Assembly (NCBI GenBank): GCA_018267275.1
Contig: JAFDYV010000002.1
Span: 248,001-312,000 of the forward strand
DNA length: 64,000 bases
Origin: Bacteroidota bacterium
Lineage (GTDB): Bacteria; Bacteroidota; Bacteroidia; Cytophagales; Cyclobacteriaceae
Direction: 5' to 3'
The notes under the pieces: model-generated
What the model was told of the DNA's origin: nothing
Database searches by the model: none
The model's input: the letters and a program-made list of their open reading frames with translations, nothing else
Position numbers and translations under genes: made by a program
In this document: in pieces, positions 48,256 through 55,959 of the stretch
How the letters are laid out: each line of letters begins with the position of its first letter
Position numbering within the stretch: the stretch's first letter is position 1

Positions 48256-50544
48256 ATGAATCGATTGTTGTTGCTATTGGTGTTGGCGTCCAGTTCATTG
48301 TTTGCCCAAACCAACAAGGCGCTTACGGAAGCGCAAAAGCTTTTTGCGATCAAAAATTATGGAGAGGCGTTGCCAAAGTTCCTGGAAGCATTTCAGGCTG
48401 GAGCAAAAGACCCGGTAGCCTTTTATCAGGCGGCCTCCTGTTACAAGTTTTCTCAAACAATAGACGAACAGGTGAAAGGGATACCCCTTTTTGAGCAGGC
48501 CCTGAGCTTGAAGAAAGACTTACCTCCGGTCGCTTATTTTGATCTGGCTATTTTGTACCTCCGCAACGAGCAGTTACAAAAGGCTTTTGAAACCTTTTCT
48601 GCTTATCGCGATTTGGTGAAGGCTGACAAGAAGCAACTGGCGCAGGCCGAAAAAGGAATGGCGGCTGCGCAAAACGCCATCGCACTCATGTCGGTGCCGC
48701 GCAGTTTTACGGTGCACGGCTTTCCGGGTAACGTAAATTCCAAATACACGGAGTATAATCCGGTAGTGTCTGCCGATGAAAGCGTAATGGCCTTCACGGC
48801 CCTACGGCCCAATACAGGCAGAACACGCTCTGGCGATAAGTTCATCGAGTCGATTTTTGTGTCGTACAACAAAGGGGGCGCTTGGAGCGAACCAGTGGCA
48901 GTACCCATTGCCTCTGACTATAATGTGGGCACAGCCGGCATCACGCCTGACGGCCAAAAGATGATCGTGTTTATGGGCGGAGCCACCGATCAGGGTAATC
49001 TTTTGCAAGTGACAAAGTCGGGCGATACGTGGTCGAAGACTACCATCTTGGCGCCCACCATCAACTCGCAAGGAATGGAAACCACCTGCAGTATTACCCC
49101 TGATGGCAAGGTGATTTACTTTGCCAGCAATCGGCAGGGCGGCAAGGGCGGCTTGGATATTTGGAAAATTGAACAGAAAACACCCGGAGTATGGAGCCAA
49201 CCAATTAACCTTGGTGCTGAGATCAATACACCAGATGATGAAGATGCACCCTTCATCCACCCCGACCAAAAAACGCTATTCTTCACCTCCGATGGTCATG
49301 CCACCATGGGCGGACGAGATATTTTTAAAACTACATTGGTGAATGGCAAGTGGACGCAACCCGAAAACATGGGCTACCCGGTAAACACTACCGCCAACGA
49401 CAACTACTTTACTTTGCTGGCCGATGGCAAGCGCGCCTACTTCTCGTCTGACCGCAAAGGCGGGCAAGGTGCTCAAGATATTTATTATCTGGACATGCCA
49501 GAGAATGCGATGACCATTCCTCTCACCATGATCAAAGGCAAGATCATCAATGCCGAGACTGGAAAAACCATGCCTACTAAAATGTACGTGGTCGATGCAG
49601 CGACCAAAAAGGAGCTGGAGTTTGTATACGACCCAGATCCGAAAACAGGTGAGTACCTTATTATTCTGCCTCCATCCAAGAACTACGACATCGTAATTGA
49701 GTCAGAAGGCTTTTTGCCTTACACGTTGAATGTGAACATCCCCAACCAAACTTACTTCTACGAACTGTATCAGCAAATCAGCTTAAAGACCATCAAACAA
49801 TTTGATGTAGTGGTGGGGCAAGAGGTGCAAGTAAAAAATGCTTTTTATGATACCGATGGAGATGCAAAAACTGACATAAGAAAATCGAACGAGGCCAAGC
49901 TAGTGCAAAACAACAAAGTAGATGTGTATGATATGATGTTGGATTTGATGGCTGCCAATGATAAGGAAGGTATCAATTACTTGGTGGGCTTAATCGAACA
50001 CACCGATCCAATTGAGGGAGTTAATTTCAACGAGAAAGAAAACTCTAAAATTGATGTGGCCACTCGCACCTACTACTTTGACGAAAGTGACGAGAGCAAG
50101 TTTGAGCAAAAAAATGTGGATGGTAAAACAGTATTCTCTTTGCCTACCATGATATTCTCAGAAGAAATGAAGAACAGCAAAGCTGCAAAGCCAGTGGCCA
50201 ACTACGACAAGGCACTGCTCACCAAGTTTGTGAAAGTGTTCTTCGACCAGGGTAAGAGTGATTTGAAGCCACAATACAATAAAGAGTTGGAAACCATTTT
50301 GGCAGTGATTAACCAAAACCCTGCATTGGGCATTGAGATTTCTGGTTTCGCGTCAGCAGAAGGCTCTGAAGAAGCCAACCGTGAACTTTCAAATAAACGG
50401 GCCATCACCGTGCTCGACTATTTTAACCACCAAGGCGTAGTGCGCAGACGTATTATAGCCAAGGGCTATGGTGCCACCAAAGACCAAAAGGCTTCTAAGG
50501 AAGAAGGCAGAAGGGTAGAAGTGAGAGTGGTTGCGCTGAATTGA
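48256..50544 (+). CDS. OmpA-family protein with TPR and PD40 propeller repeats
   Basis: A 762-residue outer-membrane-associated protein. Signal peptide about 1-17 (ending LFAQ). TPR-like repeats follow (KLFAIKNYGEALPKFLEAFQ), then WD40-like PD40 repeats (about 160-430, with ADESVMAFTALRPN, TPDGKVIYFASNRQGGKGGL, LADGKRAYFSSDRKGGQGAQ). A carboxypeptidase-regulatory-like beta domain (about 435-520) precedes the C-terminal OmpA domain (about 645-760: FFDQGKSDLKPQYNKELETI, RELSNKRAITVLDYF), which binds peptidoglycan. This domain set is typical of Bacteroidota, including T9SS-associated proteins. Start supported by the signal peptide. Confidence 0.94.
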   Translation: MNRLLLLLVLASSSLFAQTNKALTEAQKLFAIKNYGEALPKFLEAFQAGAKDPVAFYQAASCYKFSQTIDEQVKGIPLFEQALSLKKDLPPVAYFDLAILYLRNEQLQKAFETFSAYRDLVKADKKQLAQAEKGMAAAQNAIALMSVPRSFTVHGFPGNVNSKYTEYNPVVSADESVMAFTALRPNTGRTRSGDKFIESIFVSYNKGGAWSEPVAVPIASDYNVGTAGITPDGQKMIVFMGGATDQGNLLQVTKSGDTWSKTTILAPTINSQGMETTCSITPDGKVIYFASNRQGGKGGLDIWKIEQKTPGVWSQPINLGAEINTPDDEDAPFIHPDQKTLFFTSDGHATMGGRDIFKTTLVNGKWTQPENMGYPVNTTANDNYFTLLADGKRAYFSSDRKGGQGAQDIYYLDMPENAMTIPLTMIKGKIINAETGKTMPTKMYVVDAATKKELEFVYDPDPKTGEYLIILPPSKNYDIVIESEGFLPYTLNVNIPNQTYFYELYQQISLKTIKQFDVVVGQEVQVKNAFYDTDGDAKTDIRKSNEAKLVQNNKVDVYDMMLDLMAANDKEGINYLVGLIEHTDPIEGVNFNEKENSKIDVATRTYYFDESDESKFEQKNVDGKTVFSLPTMIFSEEMKNSKAAKPVANYDKALLTKFVKVFFDQGKSDLKPQYNKELETILAVINQNPALGIEISGFASAEGSEEANRELSNKRAITVLDYFNHQGVVRRRIIAKGYGATKDQKASKEEGRRVEVRVVALN

Positions 50545-50576
50545 AGAACTAGGCAGTAAAGCTCGGTCTTTAAATC

Positions 50577-51767
50577 CTACTTCCGAAATAACAACGAACT
50601 ATCTCCGTAGCTCAAAAAGCGATAGCCATTGTTGAGGGCTTGGTCGTAAATTTTTTTCCAATCAGGCCCTACAAAAGCAGCTACCAACAGCATGAGTGTG
50701 GAACCTGGTTGGTGAAAGTTGGTGATGATGGCATCGCAGCTTTTGATTTCGTAGCCAGGTACGATGTAGATGCTGGTCTCGCCAATCAATTGCACAGATT
50801 GGTCGCGATCGAGTTTGGCCAATACATTCTGAACTGCGGCTTTAAACGACAGCTTGCTCTGGTTTTGATAGGGTTCGTTTTGCTCGATAATGAAATCTGC
50901 GTGCTGGTTGTATTCCAGCTTCACACCATACCAATACAGACTTTCAAGGGTTCGCAGCGAAGTGGTGCCCACCGCCACAATCATTCCTTGGCAGTTAATC
51001 AGGTTTTGTAAGTTTGATTTCGATACCACCATTTGCTCGGCATGCATGGGGTGGTCCATGGCGTTTTCTACTTTCACCGGCTGGAACGTGCCCGCGCTGA
51101 CATGCAGCGTAAGAAAGTCGGTTTGAATATTTTTTTTTGTTAAATCTTCAAACACGCGATCGGTAAAGTGCAACCCGGCTGTAGGTGCTGCTACTGCCCC
51201 TTCTTTTTTTGAGTAAATGGTTTGGTAGCGCTCTCGGTCACTGGCTTCTACCTCGCGTTTGAGATAAGGCGGTAATGGCGTGGCACCTGCCAACGAAACC
51301 ACTTCGGCAAACGAAAGGCTTTCGGGTGTCCAGCTAAAATTTACAATTCCTTTTTCTTTGTCAACCAACTTGGCAGTGAGTTTACCTTCACCTAAGTGGA
51401 GCGTTAACGGTTGTCCGTCAGTCCAGCGCTTGGCGTTGCCGATGGCCACATGCCATTGCGAGCTGCCACGTGCTTCCATTGACACAGCAACCAAGGGAGA
51501 AGGCTGCAAAGGATTGAGCAAAAACAGCTCGATGGTAGCGCCCGTCTCTTTTTGAAAGAGCAGCCGTGCTGGGATTACTTTGGTATCATTGAAGAATAGT
51601 GTGGCTCCTTCGGGCAAGAATTGCGACAGCTCATAAAAATGCTGATGGCTGATGTTTGCCTGTCGGTACACCAAAAGTTTGGAGTGGTCGCGTTGCTCCA
51701 ATGGGTACAGTGCGATGCGCTCTTGCGGCAAATCGTATTTGTACTCGTTGATGTTAATGGATTGCAT
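50577..51767 (-). CDS. queA: QueA-family S-adenosylmethionine:tRNA ribosyltransferase-isomerase
   Basis: A 396-residue enzyme. QueA transfers ribosyl from SAM to preQ1-tRNA to make epoxyqueuosine. Visible blocks are YDLPQERIALYPLEQRDHSK, LFFNDTKVIPARL, GAVAAPTAGLHFTD, VSAGTFQPVKVENAMDHPMH and ITNFHQPGSTLMLLVAAFVG. The length and some substitutions fit the longer form (about 400 residues) common in Bacteroidota that coexists with a canonical copy of about 350; it may be the divergent paralogue. It converges on the OmpA gene with a 32-bp gap. Confidence 0.9.
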   Translation of the reverse strand: MQSININEYKYDLPQERIALYPLEQRDHSKLLVYRQANISHQHFYELSQFLPEGATLFFNDTKVIPARLLFQKETGATIELFLLNPLQPSPLVAVSMEARGSSQWHVAIGNAKRWTDGQPLTLHLGEGKLTAKLVDKEKGIVNFSWTPESLSFAEVVSLAGATPLPPYLKREVEASDRERYQTIYSKKEGAVAAPTAGLHFTDRVFEDLTKKNIQTDFLTLHVSAGTFQPVKVENAMDHPMHAEQMVVSKSNLQNLINCQGMIVAVGTTSLRTLESLYWYGVKLEYNQHADFIIEQNEPYQNQSKLSFKAAVQNVLAKLDRDQSVQLIGETSIYIVPGYEIKSCDAIITNFHQPGSTLMLLVAAFVGPDWKKIYDQALNNGYRFLSYGDSSLLFRK

Positions 51768-51800
51768 AGTGTTAGTTCAAAGAAAATGGACGAGGGGTGC

Positions 51801-51828
51801 CTGCCTGCGAGGCCGCCACGGCAGGCAG
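51801..51828. repeat. GC-rich hairpin between queA and menC
   Basis: Arms CTGCCTGC and GCAGGCAG are exact reverse complements around a 12-base loop. The surrounding 120 bp are unusually GC-rich for the window. No T-run follows, so it is not a standard terminator; a dispersed element or transcript leader structure are alternatives. Confidence 0.5.
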
Positions 51829-51923
51829 TGTAGCGCATACCCCACACCCCGCGAGCTTGTGCGTGCGCAGGGGAGGAGTAGCATTGGCTGCCCCCCAAAA
51901 AATTTCCGCTAAGTGCATGTAAA

Positions 51924-51931
51924 TATTTTTG
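51924..51931 (+). promoter_or_regulatory. -7 box (TATTTTTG) of menC
   Basis: TATTTTTG matches TAnnTTTG and lies 25 bp before the menC start codon. A weak TTTC at 51903-51906 sits near the -33 position. Confidence 0.5.
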
Positions 51932-51956
51932 CGAAATTTAGCCATTAAAGTCTTGT

Positions 51957-53081
51957 ATGCCGCTTTGCGCCAGCATTCATCCGCACACCTTGCAATTCAA
52001 CTTTGAAGCCCGCACATCGCGTGGCGCGATGAAAGAGCGCAAGTGTTGGTTTTTGAAAGTATGGAACAGTGAACAACCCGAAATGTTTGGCCTGGGCGAG
52101 TGCGCACCTTTGGTGGGATTGAGCAAGGAGACCCTGGAGGAGGCCGAACGTGAATTAGCGGAGTGGACCGAGCGCATTAATGGTGTGACACTACGAGTGA
52201 ACACCACCGACCTAGCCGGTGTTCATGTTTTCTTAAGAATGCATCAACTTGTGCCGGCCTCATCTTCAGTTGTTTTTGCGGTAGAGGTGGCATTGCTCGA
52301 TTTGTTAATGGGTGGTAAGCGCCACATTATTGAAACCGATTTTGTGCGCGGCAGCCCTATCGACATCAATGGTTTAATTTGGATGGGTGGCCTCGACTAC
52401 ATGTTGCAGCAAATTGACATTAAGATCCGTGATGGCTTCACCTGCATTAAGATGAAAGTGGGGAGCCACAATTTTGAAAAGGAATGCGATATTCTGCAGT
52501 ACATCCGTAGAAAGTATTTTAAGCAGCAGATTGTGATCCGATTGGATGCCAACGGAGCATTTAAAGAAGACGCCTTGGATAAGTTGCGCGCCTTGGCGCG
52601 GTTTGATGTGCACAGCATTGAGCAGCCCGTAAAGGTCGGCTCAGACAAAATGGAATTGCTTTGCCGCGAATCGCCTTTGGCCATAGCGTTGGATGAAGAG
52701 TTGATTGGTGTATCGCCCGAGCAACGCGAGCCATTACTAGATAAGCTGAAGCCCCGATACATTATTCTAAAACCCTCGCTGATGGGCGGGCTGCAGGCCA
52801 GCGTGGAGTGGATTGCCGTTGCCGAGAAGCTCGGAATTGGGTGGTGGATGACCTCTGCACTGGAATCGAATATTGGATTGAACGCGATTGCGCAGTTCAC
52901 TTCGCAGTACCCGCTCACCATTCCGCAAGGCTTGGGCACGGGTAGCTTGTACGTGAATAATATAGAGTCGCCCTTGCAGGTGGCTGCCGGCAAATTGACC
53001 TACAACCCGCAGAAAATGTGGGACTTACGCCAACTATTTCCCACTACGCCCGAAGAGGAGCCGATGTTCTTAGCGGAGTAA
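51957..53081 (+). CDS. menC: o-Succinylbenzoate synthase (enolase superfamily)
   Basis: A 374-residue enzyme that dehydrates SHCHC to o-succinylbenzoate in menaquinone synthesis. The enolase-superfamily catalytic set is visible: KMK in CIKMKVGSHNF, metal ligands in IRLDANGAF, SIEQPV and IALDEELIG, and the second Lys in YIILKPSLMGG. The closing WWMTSALESNIGLNAIAQ is the MenC-type end. Dipeptide epimerase is the main alternative, but menE lies 1.8 kb away, which favours MenC. A -7 box is present upstream. Confidence 0.9.
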   Translation: MPLCASIHPHTLQFNFEARTSRGAMKERKCWFLKVWNSEQPEMFGLGECAPLVGLSKETLEEAERELAEWTERINGVTLRVNTTDLAGVHVFLRMHQLVPASSSVVFAVEVALLDLLMGGKRHIIETDFVRGSPIDINGLIWMGGLDYMLQQIDIKIRDGFTCIKMKVGSHNFEKECDILQYIRRKYFKQQIVIRLDANGAFKEDALDKLRALARFDVHSIEQPVKVGSDKMELLCRESPLAIALDEELIGVSPEQREPLLDKLKPRYIILKPSLMGGLQASVEWIAVAEKLGIGWWMTSALESNIGLNAIAQFTSQYPLTIPQGLGTGSLYVNNIESPLQVAAGKLTYNPQKMWDLRQLFPTTPEEEPMFLAE

Positions 53082-53110
53082 TCGGCAGTCCTAAACTAAA
53101 AAAAACTAAA

Positions 53111-53122
53111 TTATTTAGCTAA
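53111..53122. promoter_or_regulatory. Putative operator site 1 (TTATTTAGCTAA)
   Basis: It contains the perfect palindrome TTAGCTAA (53115-53122). The 12-bp string is repeated exactly 40 bp downstream. Likely binding site of the S24 repressor encoded in the same module. Confidence 0.55.
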
Positions 53123-53150
53123 TTCACTTGCGCAGATACATGGCATTGTC

Positions 53151-53162
53151 TTATTTAGCTAA
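53151..53162. promoter_or_regulatory. Putative operator site 2 (TTATTTAGCTAA)
   Basis: Second exact copy of the 12-bp string, followed 13 bp later by a near-copy TTAGCTAT (53168-53175) that overlaps the ATG of the 86-residue gene. Three sites in 60 bp just before a small gene and a repressor resemble a phage- or SOS-type operator region. Confidence 0.55.
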
Positions 53163-53173
53163 AAATATTAGCT

Positions 53174-53434
53174 ATGGAATCGCCCAAACTGCGTTTAAAA
53201 AGCAAAAAGCTGGCATCGGGTAAGTTTCAAATCAACTTTGCAACCGAGGGTGCGCCCGAAAACTACTATGGCTATTTGCTCGCTGAACCGTTTACGCCTT
53301 TGCAGGAGGTGATTGCCAAAATCCATCGGCATGTAGATGGCATGAGCGACCGCCCCAAGTATTTTCAACGCAATTTGTACTCACTGGGCATGCGGCAAGT
53401 AAACAGCGGCCGGGTTCTGATTTTTAGGATATAG
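53174..53434 (+). CDS. Small hypothetical protein paired with S24 repressor
   Basis: An 86-residue basic protein with no recognised domain and no signal peptide. It starts with SPKLRLKSKKLASGKFQINF and contains a region YYGYLLAEPFTPLQEVIAKI followed by HRHVDGMSDRPKYFQRNL and ending GRVLIFRI. It lies between the TTAGCTAA sites and the XRE-S24 gene on the same strand, so it probably belongs to the same regulatory unit. The ATG overlaps the third, imperfect operator-like site. Confidence 0.55.
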   Translation: MESPKLRLKSKKLASGKFQINFATEGAPENYYGYLLAEPFTPLQEVIAKIHRHVDGMSDRPKYFQRNLYSLGMRQVNSGRVLIFRI

Positions 53435-53440
53435 AAAACA

Positions 53441-53529
53441 CAACACTTAAACACTTCAACACCTCAACACTTTAACACCTCAACACTTTAACACCTCAAC
53501 ACTTTAACACCTCAACACATCAACACGTT
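53441..53529. repeat. 16-bp tandem repeat upstream of the S24 repressor
   Basis: Three exact copies of ACCTCAACACTTTAAC (53461-53508) are flanked by degenerate copies on each side. The tract ends 5 bp before the repressor start codon, so it makes up nearly all of the leader. Units are contiguous without spacers. Confidence 0.9.
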
Positions 53530-53534
53530 AAGCC

Positions 53535-54314
53535 ATGACAAACCTAAATGAAAACCTTCGGGCGTTGCGCAAGCAAATGAAGCTGACGCAAGACCAGTTT
53601 GCAGCGAAGTTGGACATCAAACGCTCATTATTGGGTGCCTATGAAGAAGGAAGGGCCGAGCCGAAGCTGGAGTTGCTGCAAAAGATTGCCGATGTGTGCC
53701 GTATTTCGGTAGATGACCTGATTGGCAAAGACTTCACCAAAGAAAGGCCAGAAGCAAAAACCATTGCGTTGGGCAAAGAAGTAGTAGTGATAACACAGGA
53801 TTTGAACGGCCGCGACAATATTGAGTTGGTACCCATGAAAGCAGCGGCAGGTTACCTTAATGGTTATGCCGATGCGGAATATGTGAAAGAGCTGCCACGG
53901 TTTCAGTTACCGATGTTGAAGCAAGGCACGTACCGCGCATTTGAGATTTCGGGCGACTCGATGCTACCGATTTTACCGGGTACCATTGTAATTGGTGAGT
54001 ACGTAGAGAATCTCAAGCAAATAAAAAGCGGCAAGACCTACATTTTGGTGTCGCAGCGAGAAGGTATTGTGTACAAGCGCGTGTTCAATTACTTAGACGA
54101 AACAGGTAAACTGTTTTTAGTGTCGGACAACCGGCAATATGCGCCTTACCAAATTGATGCAAGTGATGTGATGGAAGTGTGGGCTGCAAAAGCCTATATC
54201 AGCGTACAGTTTCCTGATGTAGAAAGTAAAAGCGATGTTTCGGTAGAGCAGTTGGCAAGCGTGGTGCTGGATTTGCAGAAGGACATTATGAGTTTAAAGA
54301 GCAAGAAGAATTGA
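53535..54314 (+). CDS. XRE-family repressor with S24 (LexA/CI-like) self-cleavage domain
   Basis: A 259-residue repressor. The N-terminal helix-turn-helix (LRALRKQMKLTQDQFAAKLD, then IKRSLLGAYEEGRAEPKLEL) is followed by a linker and an S24 domain. The scissile Ala-Gly is plausible in MKAAAGYLNGY, the catalytic Ser is in ISGDSMLPILPG, and the catalytic Lys is in VYKRVFNY. Family knowledge: RecA filaments stimulate self-cleavage and de-repression after DNA damage. A C-terminal helical extension (about 225-259) is longer than in LexA. Targets are probably the TTAGCTAA sites upstream. Confidence 0.93.
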   Translation: MTNLNENLRALRKQMKLTQDQFAAKLDIKRSLLGAYEEGRAEPKLELLQKIADVCRISVDDLIGKDFTKERPEAKTIALGKEVVVITQDLNGRDNIELVPMKAAAGYLNGYADAEYVKELPRFQLPMLKQGTYRAFEISGDSMLPILPGTIVIGEYVENLKQIKSGKTYILVSQREGIVYKRVFNYLDETGKLFLVSDNRQYAPYQIDASDVMEVWAAKAYISVQFPDVESKSDVSVEQLASVVLDLQKDIMSLKSKKN

Positions 54315-54412
54315 TTTTCAAGAAATATAGGATACTAACTTAGCGGTTGCCAATATCTGTTTTCCAGTGGCTCGAGTGCACGCGAGTCACGGAAGCAGTG
54401 AGGGTTTTAATG

Positions 54413-54441
54413 TTGAGATCAGTTGAGAGTATGTATCTTTG
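54413..54441 (+). promoter_or_regulatory. Promoter (-33 TTG / -7 TATCTTTG) before retropepsin gene
   Basis: TTG at 54413-54415 and TATCTTTG (54434-54441) are spaced by 18 bp, close to the Bacteroidota consensus. Transcription would begin about at 54447, so the ATG at 54469 is a better start than the ones at 54439 or 54448. Confidence 0.65.
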
Positions 54442-54468
54442 TATTGCATGGCAAGCAAAAGCGAAAAT

Positions 54469-54889
54469 ATGGGCATTGTTTACGCGGAGATAGAACTGAT
54501 CAATGCCGATGATTTGGCGCTGGTACGGAGAAATGTAATTGACAAAGATGAAGTGCACCGCATTTTTGTAAATGCCTTAGTCGATACTGGCTCATACATG
54601 TTGGCCATCAATGAAAACATTCAAGAGCAATTGGACTTACCGGTATTAGAGAAGCGCAAAGCTCAAATGGGCCGATGGCTCTATTAAAGAATGCGAGGTG
54701 GTTGGTCCTATTGAATTGAAGTTTAAGAATAGGAGAACGCTTACGCACGCGATGGTGTTACCGGGTGATTCAGAAGTTTTGTTGGGAGCCATACCTTTGG
54801 AAGATATGGATGTATTGATTGACCCACTTCGTCAGCAGTTGATTGTGAATCCGGAGCATCCTTATTTCGCGCAGATGAAGATGAAGTAG
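54469..54889 (+). pseudogene. Retropepsin-like aspartic protease (clan AA), frameshifted
   Basis: The first frame reads MGIVYAEIELINAD, then VNALVDTGSYMLAINENIQE with the catalytic DTG, and stops after AQMGRWLY. Removing one G from the GGG at 54669-54671 restores AQMADGSIKECEVVGPIE and continues without a stop through SEVLLGAIPLEDMDVLID to the end at 54889. That joined product of about 140 residues fits the bacterial retropepsin-like family from start to end. Either the gene is a recent pseudogene or the extra G is a sequencing error. A good promoter precedes it. Confidence 0.85.
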
Positions 54890-54891
54890 GC

Positions 54892-55959
54892 TCACGAACG
54901 ATTCTGCACAGACAATCTGCGATTTACTTTTCCGGTTGCCGTTTCGGCAAACTTCCCGACAAACTCGATAGCACGGGGAACCTCAAATTTTGACAGTCTT
55001 TTTTTTAGTTGATCTGCCAGTTGTTCGGTAGCAGCTTTTGGCAAATCGCCCTCAATCACCAACGCCACCTGTTGTCCCCATTTTTCGTCTGGCAAGCCGG
55101 CAACAAAGTAGCGGTTGGGCAACTGCATGTCAGAAAAAATGAGTTCAATTTTCCGTTCGGTAGATTCTGGAAATATCTTGATGCCGCCCGAGTTGATCAC
55201 GTTGTCAACACGTCCCAGCCAGATGAACTCTTCTAAACTTCTCATTTCCACCACATCGTTGGTGATAATTTTAGTGGGAAGGTGCGGGGCGTCAATGCAA
55301 AGGCAGGCGCGTTCGTCTTGCCCAATGCGCACGTCCGGTAGAATTTTAAAATAATCTGATCGCCTTGGCCCATTTATTTTTTTCAGCGCAATGTGCGAGA
55401 GTGTTTCCGTCATGCCGAAGGTTTCGTAAAACTGAGCATCAAAAGGTTGCAGCAATTTTTTTGTCACTTCGTCCATTGGGGCGCCCCCCACAATCACGTG
55501 TTTGATTTGGTTGAACCATTTTTTTTCGGGCGAATTCAAAATAGTTTTTACCTGGTAGGGAACCAGCGCTACAAAATCAATCTTCTCGTTTGTCAGCATT
55601 TCAAACGGGTTGGCCGAAGGCTCTGCTGCCACGATGTTTAGCCCGCCTACCCAACCACGCACCAACATCATTCTGCCTGCAATGTAGTGGCTGTCCAAAC
55701 AAACCAGTGCCGTTGCGTTTTTGTGGAGGTTGAGTGCTGCCAAGGTCATTTGTGCGCTGGCCTCCAGTTGACTGCGATTTACTTGAATTTTTTTCGGTGC
55801 CCCCGTGGAGCCAGAGGTCTGCAATTCAAATGCTTGTTGACCTGCGTGCCATGCTTGCCAAAACGAAAATAGGTTTCGCTCAAATTCAGTTTGGGGCGTG
55901 GCGTTGGCTACCTCGCCAAATTGTATCGTGCGTCCGTTTATCAGTAAACCGTTACGCAT
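54892..55959 (-). CDS. menE: o-Succinylbenzoate-CoA ligase-like AMP-binding enzyme
   Basis: A 355-residue acyl-adenylating enzyme. The P-loop-like LQTSGSTGAPKKI, the FYETFGMTETLSH motif and the C-terminal catalytic Lys in ATGKVNRR are all present. It is shorter than E. coli MenE (about 450 residues), as is usual for Bacteroidota MenE with a reduced N-terminal part. Together with menC it supports OSB-CoA formation for menaquinone. I start at 55959 (MRNGLLINGR), which overlaps the end of the GSCFA gene by 8 bp; longer starts lie deep in that gene. Confidence 0.88.
   Translation of the reverse strand: MRNGLLINGRTIQFGEVANATPQTEFERNLFSFWQAWHAGQQAFELQTSGSTGAPKKIQVNRSQLEASAQMTLAALNLHKNATALVCLDSHYIAGRMMLVRGWVGGLNIVAAEPSANPFEMLTNEKIDFVALVPYQVKTILNSPEKKWFNQIKHVIVGGAPMDEVTKKLLQPFDAQFYETFGMTETLSHIALKKINGPRRSDYFKILPDVRIGQDERACLCIDAPHLPTKIITNDVVEMRSLEEFIWLGRVDNVINSGGIKIFPESTERKIELIFSDMQLPNRYFVAGLPDEKWGQQVALVIEGDLPKAATEQLADQLKKRLSKFEVPRAIEFVGKFAETATGKVNRRLSVQNRS

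Noticed and set aside
52397..52993. A 198-codon frame antisense to menC
   Set aside because: menC has a full set of catalytic motifs; the antisense frame has none.
53441..53529. Possible CRISPR array
   Set aside because: The 16-bp units are contiguous with no spacers, and no cas gene is nearby; it is a simple tandem repeat.
53111..54314. Remnant prophage around the XRE-S24 repressor
   Set aside because: No integrase, structural, lysis or replication gene is present and host men genes lie on both sides.
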